The position numbers were made by a program, and so were the translations under genes. The notes under the pieces were generated by a model that did not search any database, was not told the DNA's origin, and was given only the letters and a program-made list of their open reading frames with translations. This document shows, piece after piece, positions 46,462 through 58,203 of a stretch of 64,000 bases of DNA. Position 1 is the first letter of the stretch; each line of letters opens with the position of its first letter. The DNA comes from Melitaea cinxia (Eukaryota > Arthropoda > Insecta > Lepidoptera > Nymphalidae): positions 10,258,472 to 10,322,471 of the forward strand of contig NC_059404.1 in assembly GCF_905220565.1 (NCBI RefSeq), written 5' to 3'.

Positions 46462-46750
46462 TGTTAAGTATCCCGACTCCATGGAATACGCAATATAAGG
46501 GAAATGACTACATTATTCATAAATATTGCATCAGTCTGGCGACGAGTGTGGGAACGCTGAATCGGCTCAACGTGACCTACAGTTGCGAAAAACAATGGAA
46601 TCAAGTTCACGGCATTTGTACCTCACTTTCTGTTCTCACATCGAACACGATTGTCATGTAATATTAATTTTTATAAATTGTAATTGTAATAAATAAATTA
46701 GTTGTAATAATTTCGGTTTTTTTTTGCAACTTGTCTGTCGGACTGACATA
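46462..46750 (+). mobile_element. 3' LTR of the Gypsy/errantivirus-type element
   Basis: Starts TGTTAAGTATCCCGACTCC after the polypurine tract, and contains AATAAATAAATTAG as a polyadenylation signal at about 46690. The right edge is a guess, because no 5' LTR is present to compare. Confidence 0.5.
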
Positions 46751-47039
46751 ATTAGATTGTATAAATATTTATGAAATATATATAAATTATATATGTCAAT
46801 ATTAGCGCTGTCATACGCAATTAGAAAGGAATTTATAAACAACAGATGCAACGATCGCGCCACCTAGCACATCGTTCGATAGTCATCTACCCTCATTTAT
46901 TATATTACTCGAGTTATTCTGACGTGTACGAAACGAACGGTGCAACCGCCGCTAAGGCAGTCTTGGCTCTGGCTTGGCGCGATACACTTGTTGTATCCTG
47001 CTAGTAGCTTAACCTAGACTCGTTCACTAATTAATTTGT

Positions 47040-47600
47040 GCAAACGAATTAATTGTTATCTATTACGATTAATTTGGCTAGGCGGGGCGTATAACTCGAG
47101 AAGTGAAGGTGAGCGTTGATGCGCATCTCAAAGGGGATCTCCTTAAACCTACACCTAGGTCGCAAGTCCGGTCCAAATTCTAGGCGATTTTTGTATGTAT
47201 CGTAGTAAGGGTTCCAAATGGGTGATAAGTACACAAGTTGTGAGCGCACCAAACTTTTGTAAAGACGCATAAATGTTTCTTTTCGCAGATAAAACCTAAT
47301 ATGCGGTAAGATTTTTTTATTATATGATCAATGTGTGTATTAAGTGTAAGCTTTGTATCTAGATAAACACCACGTCACGTAAGCCACGAATCGACGTTTC
47401 AGTATTGAGTATATGATCTCCCAGCGAAAAGGTGGATGGGATTATGTTTTTATTTCTTGAAAAACGAATATGTTTGGACTTGCTATAGGTCAAAAATAGT
47501 AGGTAAATAAATAGGCCAAAAATAGTAGGTAAAATAATAGGCATATCACAAAGTTTTTTTTGTAACGTCCTTCGGGATATCGTCATTAGGACACATTAAT
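47040..47600 (-). pseudogene. CR1/Jockey-like reverse-transcriptase remnant
   Basis: Minus-strand text includes TFSLGDHILNTETSIRGL (47400s) and MRLYKSLVRSQLVYLSPIWN (47270 down to 47210), the usual LRLYKSLVRPxLEYxSxxW region of non-LTR RTs. Several frameshifts and stops are present. Confidence 0.7.
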
Positions 47601-47689
47601 TTTCAGTTTTCTATTGCATCTGTAGCATCTGTAATTTGGACTGAATTAGATTTTAAGATATCAGAGCATAAATAAACCCTTGATACTAT

Positions 47690-48790
47690 GCACAGAAGCA
47701 AGAAACGCAGGAAGAGCGACACTAGAAAATTTTCTCACGCCGATGCAAGTTTTTCGGTCATTCCGGGAAATTTCCAAATTGTGCTTGCGCGTAAAATATA
47801 CATTAATTTATGGACAAATAGACTATATCCATATATAGTGTAGGCAATATGAGAATTTAGAGTACCCAAGTTGTCAGTGTTTTCAATGAATATTTTAATT
47901 TTATTATCCAAAATTGGCTGTATGCCTTCATCAAAAAGTGGTGCACCTAGAAGACAAAGTGTACTTCTTTGAAGTATTTTTAAATTAGGAGCAATTTTAT
48001 CAAATAATTCCGTTGCCAAATTAATTTTGGAAAGTGATATATGTGAAAAAAAATTGATTTGAGACCAATTTTATCAAACTCGTTTTTAATCTTGATTGTC
48101 TTCTACGACATCGTCCTATGGTTCCATCATCTAGGTACCATATGTTCAATGTTGATTTTAAATTCGAGATGCATTTGTGGATACCTAGATTAAAAAGAGC
48201 CGGACCTAGTGGGTCTCCTTCCTGAACCCCGACATTAGAAAAAAAATGTATTTTCGCTAAAAAGTAGTTTAGATGGTGAACTGTAACATTGCCAAACCTA
48301 AGGGTAAATTTCAGGAAGATGTAATGAAACTTCGTTAAGCAAGGTTGCTCTGTCTAAAGAATTATAAGCATTCTATAACTCAACTTTCAGCAGAACTTCA
48401 GCCTCATTACTTTTTAAAAAAGTACGAGCCACGTGAACTGCTACTTCACAGCCTCCTTTGCTTCCAAAGCCCACTTTTATTAGTTGAAATTTTTAAAATT
48501 TTTGAAATTTTTTTTGTTTTTAGGCTGGAGTCTACATGCCAATTTAGACGCCAGACGGCGAAATGTGGTCCCAATAGCAATTGGACGGATACTACCGTCT
48601 TTTTTGTTAAAGGCACATAGTCTTGCACCGTAAATATGAGACAAAAAAGATGAAGATACCTTGCCAGATAACATGAAATTACAACGATTCAAGAGAAGTT
48701 TCAAGAAAAAAATTAAAAGTTCAAGAGAATTTTCAACCAAAGCTGTACTCACTTGATAATGGTGTTTTACTAAAAAGAACTATTTTCGTG
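47690..48790 (-). pseudogene. Reverse-transcriptase remnant with YLDDG motif
   Basis: On the minus strand, 48752-48480 reads YGARLCAFNKKDGSIRPIAI. At about 48240-48120 it reads VGVQEGDPLGPALFNLGIHK then NIWYLDDGTIG, an RT active site with YLDDG rather than YADD. At 48019-47735 it reads STLCLLGAPLFDEGIQPILD and YILRASTIWKFPG. Frameshifts separate the pieces. The first 440 bp of the window may be the C-terminal end of another copy of this family. Confidence 0.7.
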
Positions 48791-49590
48791 TCAGTGAGTC
48801 ACAAGATAACACAATAGCACCACACAGGAGCATAAATTTAAATAAGTTTGTGGAACTGAATACAAAATGGTTGACAAATGTCTAACACTATAACATTAAA
48901 GTGACTGAATATGTTACACTTGACTGTTGTAAGCAGGCGTTTGGTGGATGTGAAGTGCTATGTGTTGAAACAAGTTGGAAAAGGGCAAAAGTATTCGTGC
49001 AGTTCTCCTTGTGCGTGTTTATTAAACCTTAAACGTTTTCAACTTGAATATATCGAAAGTCATGTGCGATGACGTTGTATAGTAATATAATTTAAAAATT
49101 AAAATGTTGCTGGTGATAAAATAGTTGTTTTAAATGACCACATATATGTAAACAAAATAAATAAACGGTCAATGTTACGTTTATACCGGATGTGTCATTG
49201 TCGTCTTATCTTGTGATAAGTAATAACTGTCCGATGATTGCAATGGTTGTTTCTGACTCACAATCTTAACTATTGTATTTCGACAGGTTGTCATTTAACG
49301 GATGTCCATATTGATAATTCTTATTTAACACCACCGAAAATTTGCCGCTCCTACCAATTTTTTTTAACACACTCATTGCAAGCACAATTTTCATTATGAT
49401 CATTGACCGACTTCGATAAAGGATTCTTAATCCTCCTATATTTTGTGTTTTTTGTATTTTTTTTGCCAAAAAAGAAATCGTGATTTTGCCGCCCCTCTTT
49501 CGTGCGTGGCTATAGCCTTTCCGACACCCTCCAACCTACGAAACTGTCCACCATCAATCTTATCAATATCAAATAAAAAATAGCTATTAT
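48790..49590. other. Non-coding stretch
   Basis: No supported gene. The minus-strand frame 49469-49266 has no recognisable motif. Confidence 0.4.
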
Positions 49591-49599
49591 ATAAATTAA

Positions 49600-49678
49600 C
49601 CATTTGACTTAAATACAGACCTTTCCATAACATAAAACCATTGTCATCCATAGTCGGTATCGTGTGTTGTGGATTCAT
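49600..49678 (-). pseudogene. Delta-class glutathione S-transferase, exon 2 remnant
   Basis: After a splice acceptor (TTTGTTTCTAG on the minus strand) the frame reads MNPQHTIPTMDDNGFMLWKG. NPQHTIPT holds the cis-proline loop that grips glutathione in delta-class GSTs. The normal continuation WESRAI, whose Glu-Ser binds the glutathione glutamyl group, is lost after LW, and later residues do not resemble a GST. No C-terminal helical domain was found downstream. Confidence 0.7.
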
Positions 49679-50267
49679 CTAGAAACAAAATTCTTTAGTT
49701 ATTACATTATTACATAAACTTGCGTAGGTTTTATTAAAATTGTGTTGTATGAAATAATACGACACCCACTAAACAGATTAGAAATCAGAAAAAAGTATTA
49801 AAGTATGCGAAAATATAAAATACCAAAAAAAAAAAAAAACTATTTCGATTTTAAAAGCAACAATCTCGAAGCAGTTTTGATGAATTAACAACAGTTGAGG
49901 AGTTCTGCTTAACGTGTCAAAAGACTCCGTAGGAGGTATTGAGGTAGAAAAATATGTACGCTAATCTGCCCTAACGCCTAGAATAAAGCGATGTACCTAC
50001 GCAGAATAAAACGCCGAATCGTGCGGAAATTCAGTTCTCTTGAAATTGTATCTACATAACTGTGCTACCTATATGTTGACAAATTCCATATTCATTAATT
50101 CAGGATATGATGCTGACTGATTTTGGAATGTATCTCACCAAACAATTATATAGATTCACATTTCATGATAATGCTAGCGACCACAATAAATTTACCAACA
50201 CATAACCTAACATTGAATCTAATTAGATACTCGTGTTATCAGAGATTATTTTTAACACTTTAGCTAC

Positions 50268-50440
50268 CTTTAAAAATTCCGGTATTTTATGTTGTTCCTC
50301 CATTATATTAGTGAGTATGAGATCAAGTTCTATGCCCACTGCTCTGGCCGCTATCATCACCGCCCGACAAGGGGGTGATGGAGGTAGATAATACAACTTT
50401 TGGCTTGGCAACTTTGGCTTGATGTTGGCTGACTTGGCAT
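50268..50440 (-). pseudogene. Delta-class glutathione S-transferase, exon 1
   Basis: Minus strand: KLYYLPPSPPCRAVMIAARA, VGIELDLILTNIMEEQHKIP and EFLK, ending before a GT donor (GTAGCT). Family knowledge: this is the thioredoxin-like N-terminal fold of insect delta GSTs, with the catalytic serine in the PPSPPCRAV loop. The natural-looking start ATGCCAAGTCAG (50440-50429) is out of frame with the rest. Only a TTG is in frame, with a stop upstream, so there is an N-terminal frameshift. Phase 0 fits exon 2 at 49678. Confidence 0.75.
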
Positions 50441-50648
50441 CCTGTTCCCTTTAGATCTTGCTGCGGCGTTGCTAAGATGACAATTATTAGCATTCTATTA
50501 TTTACGGATAATGTATATTATTTTAATAGGTGTTAAAATGATGAAAGAATATGTTATAGAAAATTTTCAAAATAAATCGAAATACAATATGTAAACCTAC
50601 ATCTTTATAACTTGCTGTTTTGCAAATTGCCTCTGCATGAATATTTTT

Positions 50649-51311
50649 TTAACCGACTTCCAAAAAAGGAGGAGGTTCTCAATTCGACTGTATTTTTTTT
50701 ATGTATGTAACATCAGAACTTTTGACCGTGTGGACCGATTTCGACAATTTTTTAATTGAAAGGTGGTGTGTGTCGATTGGTCCCATTTAAATTTATTTGA
50801 GATCTAACTACTACTTTTCGAGTTATATCTAATAATGCGTTTTTACTTGACGCTTTTTTCGTCGACCTACGTTGAGTTATATCTAATAATGCGTTTTTAC
50901 TTGACGCTTTTTTCTTCGACCTACGTTGTATTATACCGCATAACTTTCTACTAGATGTACCGATTTTGATAATTCTTTTTTTGTTGGAAAGAAGATATCC
51001 CTAGTTTAGTTCCATGATAAGGAAACCAGGTTCTGATGATGGGATCCCAGAGAAATCGAGGGAAACTCCTGAAAATCCGCAATAACTTTTTACTGGGTAT
51101 ACTGATTTTAATAATTTTTAATTTAATCGAAAGCTGATGTTTGTCATGTGGTCAAATATAAATTTTATTGAGATCTGATAACTACTTTTTTAGTAATCTT
51201 CGATAACGCGTAGTTACTTGACTATTTTTTCTCTTGACTACTATTTCTTCGATCTACGTTGTATTACTCGTCGATGTAATTGAAGTCGGTTTTTTTTCGT
51301 TTGCGAGCAAA
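50649..51311 (+). repeat. Dispersed repeat A, full-length copy
   Basis: TTAACCGACTTCCAAAAAAGG to CGTTTGCGAGCAAAC. It has an internal duplication of the segment GAGTTATATCTAATAATGCG (50820 and 50875). Confidence 0.85.
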
Positions 51312-51317
51312 CACAAT

Positions 51318-51845
51318 TATTTTATTTATTTATTTAGGATCACCAGTAATTGTTAACACTAATTACGCAATAACGTAAACTTAATCATAATAAATACTAC
51401 ACAGCTAAATGTTACAATTTCTTAAGGTGGACACCACATGCAAAAAGAAGCGTTACATTCCAATGTAAAAAAACATATTTAAAATGTATAAAAATCAACA
51501 GTCATCAATTATACATAAGAAGTAGCGATCTTAAAAACAATTCGCCCATGTCACGCACAATTCTCGTCTGAGCTTGGTAAATGAGTCAGCAAAGACATCG
51601 ATGTTAGTTACGTTAAGGAGTCTGGACAACCTCGGTACCGATGAGTTGGCACCCAGAGTTGTTTTGCGAAAGGGCAAGGGCGGGCACAGCGGAGAAATAG
51701 GAGTTCGAGGATAAGTTCTCGACACGCGGATATGGAACCTCTCAAGAAATTGTGGATAATTTATGCCATTTTGTAAAATTTTGAAAAGAAAAGAACAATC
51801 AAGCAAAATTCTGCGGTTTTCCAATGAGATCATTTTTAAAAAAAT
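51318..51845 (-). pseudogene. LINE ORF2 C-terminal end and 3' tail
   Basis: Minus-strand frame 51833-51531: SLENRRILLDCSFLFKILQN then SVPRLSRLLNVTNIDVFADS, the end of a CR1/Jockey-type ORF2. A short 3' UTR and an (AAAT)n tail follow near 51318-51336. Confidence 0.65.
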
Positions 51846-52265
51846 AACCGTTTTTTATAGGACAGCAATTTTTTACCAGCATATATGTACAAATGTATTT
51901 ATTTAATACTTTATATTATATTTTATGCGTTGTGTCTCTATAACGTGAGTAACTATTTAGAGTTAAACATTTTAAACAATCTACCATAAGCGATTCTAGC
52001 GATTACTCAAAGCAGTTGGTACATACAGTAAAGTAAAATTATCACTCTGTCATTCTACATGTCAAAAACAAAGAGGAAATTTCAAATTATTCAGATATGA
52101 TAAGGTCGATCAAAGATGAGATAAGCGCATGAAGTTTTAATACGAATAATACAATTTTTTTTCTATCAGTGTTAGTCACGTCGTACATTTGTCATCGTTT
52201 TAAACACATAAATAACTAACGTGCCATCAATGTGTATAATTTTGTGACCACCTTTTCCAAATAAT
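51846..52265. other. Non-coding stretch
   Basis: Nothing recognised. Confidence 0.4.
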
Positions 52266-52277
52266 GCCAACTTATTA

Positions 52278-52287
52278 CACACACCCA

Positions 52288-52339
<52 letters not shown>

Positions 52340-52372
52340 TACATACACACACACATACATACACACACACAT
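52278..52372. repeat. (CA)n/(CATA)n microsatellite
   Basis: Mixed CACACA and CATA runs of about 95 bp. Overlapping Thr-His and Cys-Val frames are products of the repeat. Confidence 0.95.
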
Positions 52373-52379
52373 ACTCGTA

Positions 52380-53570
52380 TATTCGTAATTATAGGCCCAA
52401 ATTTGCTTGCGGTGGTATTTTTCGTTGTTGTCCAACACCTCCAAACACAATATCAATACACAAACGACGTAGCTCACCATCTAATATATATCAAAAGAAA
52501 TATTGTTATAAGTGAAGTAAATAATTTCATTTCAGAAGTGTTTTACCTAAATTCAAAAGGGGGGATAAAAAATATTATAATATTTACTATATTTGTTAGG
52601 ATTTTGTAGCTTATCCTTTTATAAATGAAGCATATGAATAAAGCAGTTTATTTAAACCTATTAGAAAGTATACCAAATCGCATAACATCGGTATTGCGAG
52701 CTCGCGAAGGCAACACAAAGTACTCGAATGCATGAAAACGGTACATCAGTAACGAATCTACATTACGTTACTGGAAAAACTACGTATTTTTATTTATTTT
52801 ATATTAATAAAAATAAAAATCTTGATTGATTTTTTTATCTTTTAAGCATATTAAAATATTCTTTAATTTAGTCTTTATTCCATAAAGGTCAGGTATAGGT
52901 CAGGTATTTTTGAAGATATTGAAGAGTTTCTAACCGACCCTTTTTCATTGCGGTCTAGTGTAATAACAGCACAACAGCCAAAACAGTTATTCCGATTTGA
53001 GAAACGTAGGAACGGGAGAAACTATAATATTTAAGATACGTTACGCTTTCAGATGTCTTGCTGTTTGTTGTCTTGTATACTAGCTAGCTAGGTAACACGT
53101 CTTGGCAGAGCTAGTTAGTACAAAAATGTATTAAAACTTTTAAAATTATAGTCATAAAGTCCTATAAAAATATTATAAATGCGAAATTATGCTAGGATAT
53201 TTAAGTGGATGATTGTTAATCTTTCACGCAAAACTACTGAACTAATTGTAATGAAACTTAATATGTCGATAGATCAAGAGTAATATCTATCTACCTTTTA
53301 TCCTAACATTTCCACGGGATCGGAAATTACAAGTGTAAAATCGCAAGGTGTAGGCAGTAATGGGATAAAAAAAGCTAGCTTTTGTGGAAGAGAGATTTCG
53401 TAGAGAATATAAACATTTTTGTTGGTTAATAGCGACTTCTTCTCTACAGATCCGAGATTCTTCTCCTAAGGTGTAAACTATAATCTTCTGCATGGTATGG
53501 CCTAAGTAACCATTTCAGTTTTTCCAATATAAGGTCACCCTCATTAACACAGACCTATACCTAAAAAACT
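52380..53570. other. Non-coding stretch
   Basis: No motif-supported gene, RNA or repeat was recognised. Confidence 0.4.
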
Positions 53571-53577
53571 ATCATAA

Positions 53578-53865
53578 TTACAGCCTATACAGTCCACTGC
53601 TGGACATAGGCCTCCACAAGTTAACGCCTAAAATAACGTGAACTCATGTGTTTTGCCCGTAGTCACCACGCTGGGCAGGCGGGTTGGTGACCGCAGTACT
53701 GGCTTTGTCGCACCGAAGACGCTGCTGCCCGTCTTCAGCCTGTGTATTTCAAAGCCAGCAGTTGGATGGTTATCCCGCCACCGGTCGGCTTTTTAAGTTC
53801 CAAGGTGGTAGCGGAACTGTGTTATACCTTAGTCGCTCGCCTCTTACGACACCCAACCTAAAAAA
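53578..53865 (-). mobile_element. SINE-like repeat E, copy 2
   Basis: Reverse copy of 3567-3868, beginning with CAGCCTATACAGTCCACTGC. Confidence 0.75.
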
Positions 53866-54204
53866 CTATGTTGTACTGAAAGTAGAAATAAATACAATAA
53901 AATAATAGACAAGATAATTAGGCGTAACTTAAAAACAAATTAAATTAAATAAAAAGTGATACGAGTATACCTACGTTACACACGTTTCAACGGGTCACGA
54001 ATGTCAGTGGTATTCTATTCAAATAAAACGAAATATTACTTATCTTAAAAGAATAGACTGTGTACATATTTTCTTGATCATGCAAATAAATAATTAATTA
54101 AAATTATAGCACTAGTAATATTCGTATTATATTAGTTGTTACAAAATTCACCATAAAATTAATACACGACAAATAACAAAACAAAAACTTATAACAACAA
54201 CTGC

Positions 54205-54575
54205 AACAAATAACGTATATGGTGAAAGGAGCACTGAATATTTGACTCCTCGTTTGTTGAATGGATTAGATGTGGCATTTAAGAAAAGAATCACTACAAA
54301 AAATTTAAGAAATGAATTGAAGTCGTATTATCTGAACATCCTGTAACTGTTTGTAACAAACCGGTATTGCGTCTCGATCGCCTTCCCCGCGTACGCATTT
54401 ACACCTAATTAAAAGATACCTACTTACTTTAATTTGTAGAACTACCCACCTTATTTTTAATTGCCTAAATGAACTGTATTGAAACTTAACACTCCGGACA
54501 AATCTCTGCGATTTTTAGAGTGTATTACTGTAATTTTCTTTAATGTAAAATGAGTTTAAATAAATAAAATAAAAA
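54205..54575 (+). pseudogene. LINE ORF2 extreme C-terminus and 3' UTR
   Basis: Reads STEYLTPRLLNGLDVAFKKR...NLRNELKSYYLNIL and a stop at about 54343, typical of the last codons of CR1/Jockey-like ORF2. The 3' UTR ends TTAAATAAATAAAATAAAA. Confidence 0.6.
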
Positions 54576-54792
54576 AAAGTAAAAGCATGAAATGAAGAAA
54601 TCTTCTACTATCGAAATAATGAATCAGAATAATGGAGTCTTTCCTTCGTAACTGTTAATTATTGATCGCTAAAGATCTATCAATTGTGCTTAAAGTCTGT
54701 AGAGTTAAATCGAATATGACAATCTTGACTCTTGTTTGTATAATAAGATATATTCGGTCGTTCAAGGTTATTGTATCCCTATAATCAACTTT

Positions 54793-55114
54793 GCAATAAT
54801 ATATATATATATATATATAGAGATCGATAGAAAGTCAGCACAGTAGATAATACCACTTGCGGCTAACGCACAATCCGCGACGCGGCTCGTGAATTTGACA
54901 CCGCACGCGACGAATTCGAAATACGAATGCAAATTGTATTTAAGTGATTGATTAAAAAAAACTGGACGAAAACAAAAAAAAATAAAAAATAAGCTAACAT
55001 TATTGCGACAGTATTAAAATTTAAACAAAATAAATATTATACGGATAATAATACAGACTTAATTCAGTGATTGTGATAAAACTTGGTTGTGAACAAAATT
55101 TTTATAATTGAAAG
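54793..55114 (+). promoter_or_regulatory. Possible promoter and first non-coding exon
   Basis: A TATA run (54793-54818) is followed by TCAGCACAG (an Inr-like start), then a CpG-rich segment unlike its neighbours (GCACAATCCGCGACGCGGCT). The stretch ends TTGAAAG before a good donor GTATGT at 55115. Lying on the plus strand upstream of gene 2 (61489), which needs a 5'-UTR exon to join its acceptor at 61466-61471, it could be that exon. This is inference only. Confidence 0.3.
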
Positions 55115-55377
55115 GTATGTAAACGCACTGAACTAATTAAATATATAGGATTCTTTTTTAAATTTTTTGTTTGTTTTCGTATGCACAGGTAATCAAATTT
55201 AAAACTGCTTAGCTGTTGAGAAAAATAAAAGTTAAAACTTAATATTTTGTGTCCTATAAACATACTTTAATTTGTTATATGAATAAATCGATTTACAAGA
55301 ATGACGTTAACAATAATTTTTGTTTCGTTTTTTAAATCGTACCTACTACTTTATTTTACCTACAATTTTATATTAAA

Positions 55378-56090
55378 CTAGCTGTGCCCGCGGCTACGCC
55401 CGCGTTGAAATCAGTGTGTCACAAAGTTTTCCCAGCAAACTTCCAGTGAAACTCTCATCAAAATCGGCTTAACCGTTCCATAAACTTTCCTCTTGAAACC
55501 CTCTCTCCATTGATGAAACCGCACGAAAATCCGTTCAGTAGATTTTGAGGGAATCGATCACATACATTTTTGAGGACTTTGTTTTATAATTCACAAACTG
55601 TTGCCCGCGACTACGTCCGCTTGAAGCGCGCGTCCCGTCGAACAAATGGTTCGTTGAATTCATCAGAATTGTGGTATGAAATAATCTTATACTATTAAAT
55701 GAGCAATTCTTGTATATATATATATACTAGCTGTGCCCGCGGCTACGCTCGCGTTGAAATCAGTGTGTCACAAAGTTTTCCCGGCAAACTTCCAGTGAAA
55801 CTCTCATCAAAATCGGCTTAACCGTTCCGTAAACCTTCCTCTTGAACCCTCTCTCCATTGGTGAAACCGCACGAAAATCCGTTCAGTAGATTTTGAGGGA
55901 ATCGATTACATACATTTATGGGGACTTTGTTGACACTAACTGTTGCCCGCGACTACGTCCGCGTGAAGCGCGCGTCGCGTCGAACAAAATGGTTCGTTGA
56001 ATTCATCAGAATTGTGGTATAAAATAATGTAGTAATAATATAGTATTGTAGTGTAAATATGTTTAAAATATACTGCATGCAATTTAGTTT
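55378..56090 (+). repeat. Two tandem CTAGCTGTGCCCGCG repeats
   Basis: Copies at 55378-55725 and 55728-56090, sharing GTTGAAATCAGTGTGTCACA, AAAATCGGCTTAACCGTTCC and TGTTGCCCGCGACTACGTCC. They are very similar, so one is a recent duplicate. Possibly Helitron-related. Confidence 0.75.
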
Positions 56091-56515
56091 TTAATATGGT
56101 TCTACGTAAATATATGCCACGGAATAGCGTAACGCACGCTCCTCCGTGACTCCGTGACGACAGGGGTAAATAAAATATCCTAGTAATAAATTATCCTAGT
56201 AAAGTAAAGGTTAGATATTGTATAAAATATATTTTTTTGTACTACTTATAAGCGATCAATATAAATGTTTCTTGAACACATAGGATTGCAAATGCGGCTA
56301 TTTTCCTTTAAACTGACCCTGCTGCATATATTTCATACAAACTATCAACCCCAATTAAACCCCCTTAGCGGTAGAATATCGCAAAATCCGTTCTTAGCGG
56401 ACGTCTACTAACTATAATCTACCTCCCTGTCAAATTTCATCTTTGTCCATCCTGGATGGATGGACCATCCAGCGGTTTTTAAGATCACGTAATGAGTGAG
56501 TTAGTGGCCTTTCCC
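56030..56515 (+). repeat. Repeat G, copy 1
   Basis: Matches 59620-60060 over about 450 bp (GGAATAGCGTA, CACGCTCCTCCGTGACTCCG, TGACGACAGG, CTATCAACCCCAATTAAA). Related sub-blocks follow at about 56740-56900 and 57020-57180. Confidence 0.7.
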
Positions 56516-56611
56516 TTTTATATTTCTAGATTACGATGCATTATTTGGACACCTCCTCACCATCTATAGATCATACATTTTAAATTTCAAGTCTCTCACT
56601 TCAAAAACATC

Positions 56612-56735
56612 ATCATTACAGCCTATACAGTCCACTGCTGGACATAGGCCTCCACAAGTTTACGCCAAAAATAACGTGAACTCGTGTGTTTTGCCCATAG
56701 TCACCACGCTGAGCAGGCGGGTTGGTGACCAAAAA
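56612..56735 (-). mobile_element. SINE-like repeat E, truncated copy 3
   Basis: ATTACAGCCTATACAGTCCA to GGCAGGCGGGTTGGTGACC-like end, inserted into repeat G-type sequence. The interrupted text AACATCATC / AAAAACATAG resumes after it. Confidence 0.7.
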
Positions 56736-57399
56736 CATAGCACTTTCATACAAACTTTGAACCCCCGTTTTATCCCCTTAAGGGTCAAGTTTCGTGAAAT
56801 CCGTTCTCAGTGGATGTTTACGTCTTATAAGGAACCTATCTGCAAAATTTCAAGTTTGTAGCTGTTATATTCTCGGAGATTTCGTGATTAGAGAGTCAAC
56901 CTACCATCCCCCGTTTTAACCCCAAAAGGGAGTTTATTTCTAAAGATACATTATTAAGGCACCTCCTCACCATCTATAGAGCATACACTTTAAACTTCAA
57001 GTCTCTTACTTAAAAAACATGGGACTTACAAACTTCCAACCCCCGTTTCACCCCCTTAGGGATCGAGTTTCGTAAAATCCGTTCTTAGCGGATGTCTACA
57101 CTCTATAAGGAGCCTACCTGCCAAATTTCAAGTTTGTAGGTGTTATAGTTTCGGAGATTTCGTGATGAGTGACCTTTCGCATTTATATATATTATAGATA
57201 GATTATAGATATATAGAATCTGGATCTCGGAAACGGCTCCAACGATTTTCATAAAATTTAGTATATAGGGGGTTTCGGGGGAGATAAATCTATCTAGCTA
57301 GGATTCATTTCCAGAAAATGTCGTTTTATTCTTGTTTTTAGGGAGTGAAAAAAATATCGTTAGAATACGAAGGTAAATTTCGCATTTATCAATTTAGTT

Positions 57400-57475
57400 G
57401 CAATAGCTCGGTGGGAAATCGGCCGGTCGGCATCAACTGAGAAGATCATGGTTCAAATCCCCATGTCTCTGATCA
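57400..57475 (+). other. tRNA-like A box/B box segment
   Basis: TAGCTCGGTGGG and GGTTCAAATCC are about 42 bp apart. A full cloverleaf does not form, so this is a tRNA-derived repeat piece rather than a gene. Confidence 0.45.
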
Positions 57476-57766
57476 ATTATTTTTTCTTTTTCTTTTTCTA
57501 ATTGCACTCGTTATTTTTTAGTTAAATAGGCTGTTCTTATTTTTTATTATTATGTTGGTAAAATTAAAAAATATTATTCATATTTTATCATTATTATTTT
57601 TTAATTTTTATTTTTTATATTTATTTATATTTTTTATTATTGTCGGTAAAAAAAATATTATTAATATTTTATAAATATGTAATTCGTATTTAAATATGAT
57701 TTTCAGAAAAAAAAACACGGTTTGTTGGAACGCCTGTCATTTTTTGGGAAGCAATTACTCTCAATC

Positions 57767-58135
57767 TTGTAATTGTGTGTGACACGCATTGGCGCAACGG
57801 TTACGCCATGGATTGTACCTGTTGCGCTGGCGGTTGCGGGTTCGATCCCCGCACGTGACAAACATTTGTATTGGCCATACAGGTGTTTGCCGTAGTCTGG
57901 GTGTTTGTGCAGTCCTTGTGGGTCTCCCCACCGTGCCTCGGAAAGCACGTTAAACCGTCGGCCCCGGTTTTTGCCATGTACACCTGATAGCGATCGTTAC
58001 TCGCTTAGTAGGGAATATATCCGCCAACCCGCATTGGAGCAGCGTAGTGGATTAAGCTCTGATCCTTCTCCTGCATGGGGAAAGAGGCCTATGCCCAGTA
58101 GTGGTATATTACAGGCTGAAGCGTTGTAATTGTGT
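57767..58135 (+). mobile_element. Full-length S1 tRNA-derived SINE with target duplication
   Basis: Best reference copy. A box TGGCGCAACGG near 57790, B box GGTTCGATCCC near 57839, body with CCCACCGTGCCTCGGA, tail GAGGCCTATGCCCAGTAGTG and ACAGGCTGAAGCG. The direct repeat TTGTAATTGTGT at 57767-57778 and 58124-58135 marks the insertion. The frames within are shadows. Confidence 0.9.
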
Positions 58136-58203
58136 ATTTTATATTAATTTTTAATTTGTCGTTATTTTTTATTTTTATTTTGCGTTAATTAATTATTAAT
58201 AAT

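Noticed and set aside
49266..49469. Further GST exon
   Set aside because: The frame has no GST motif and reads as low-similarity text.
52172..52515. Thr-His and Cys-Val rich frames
   Set aside because: Translation of the CA/CATA microsatellite.
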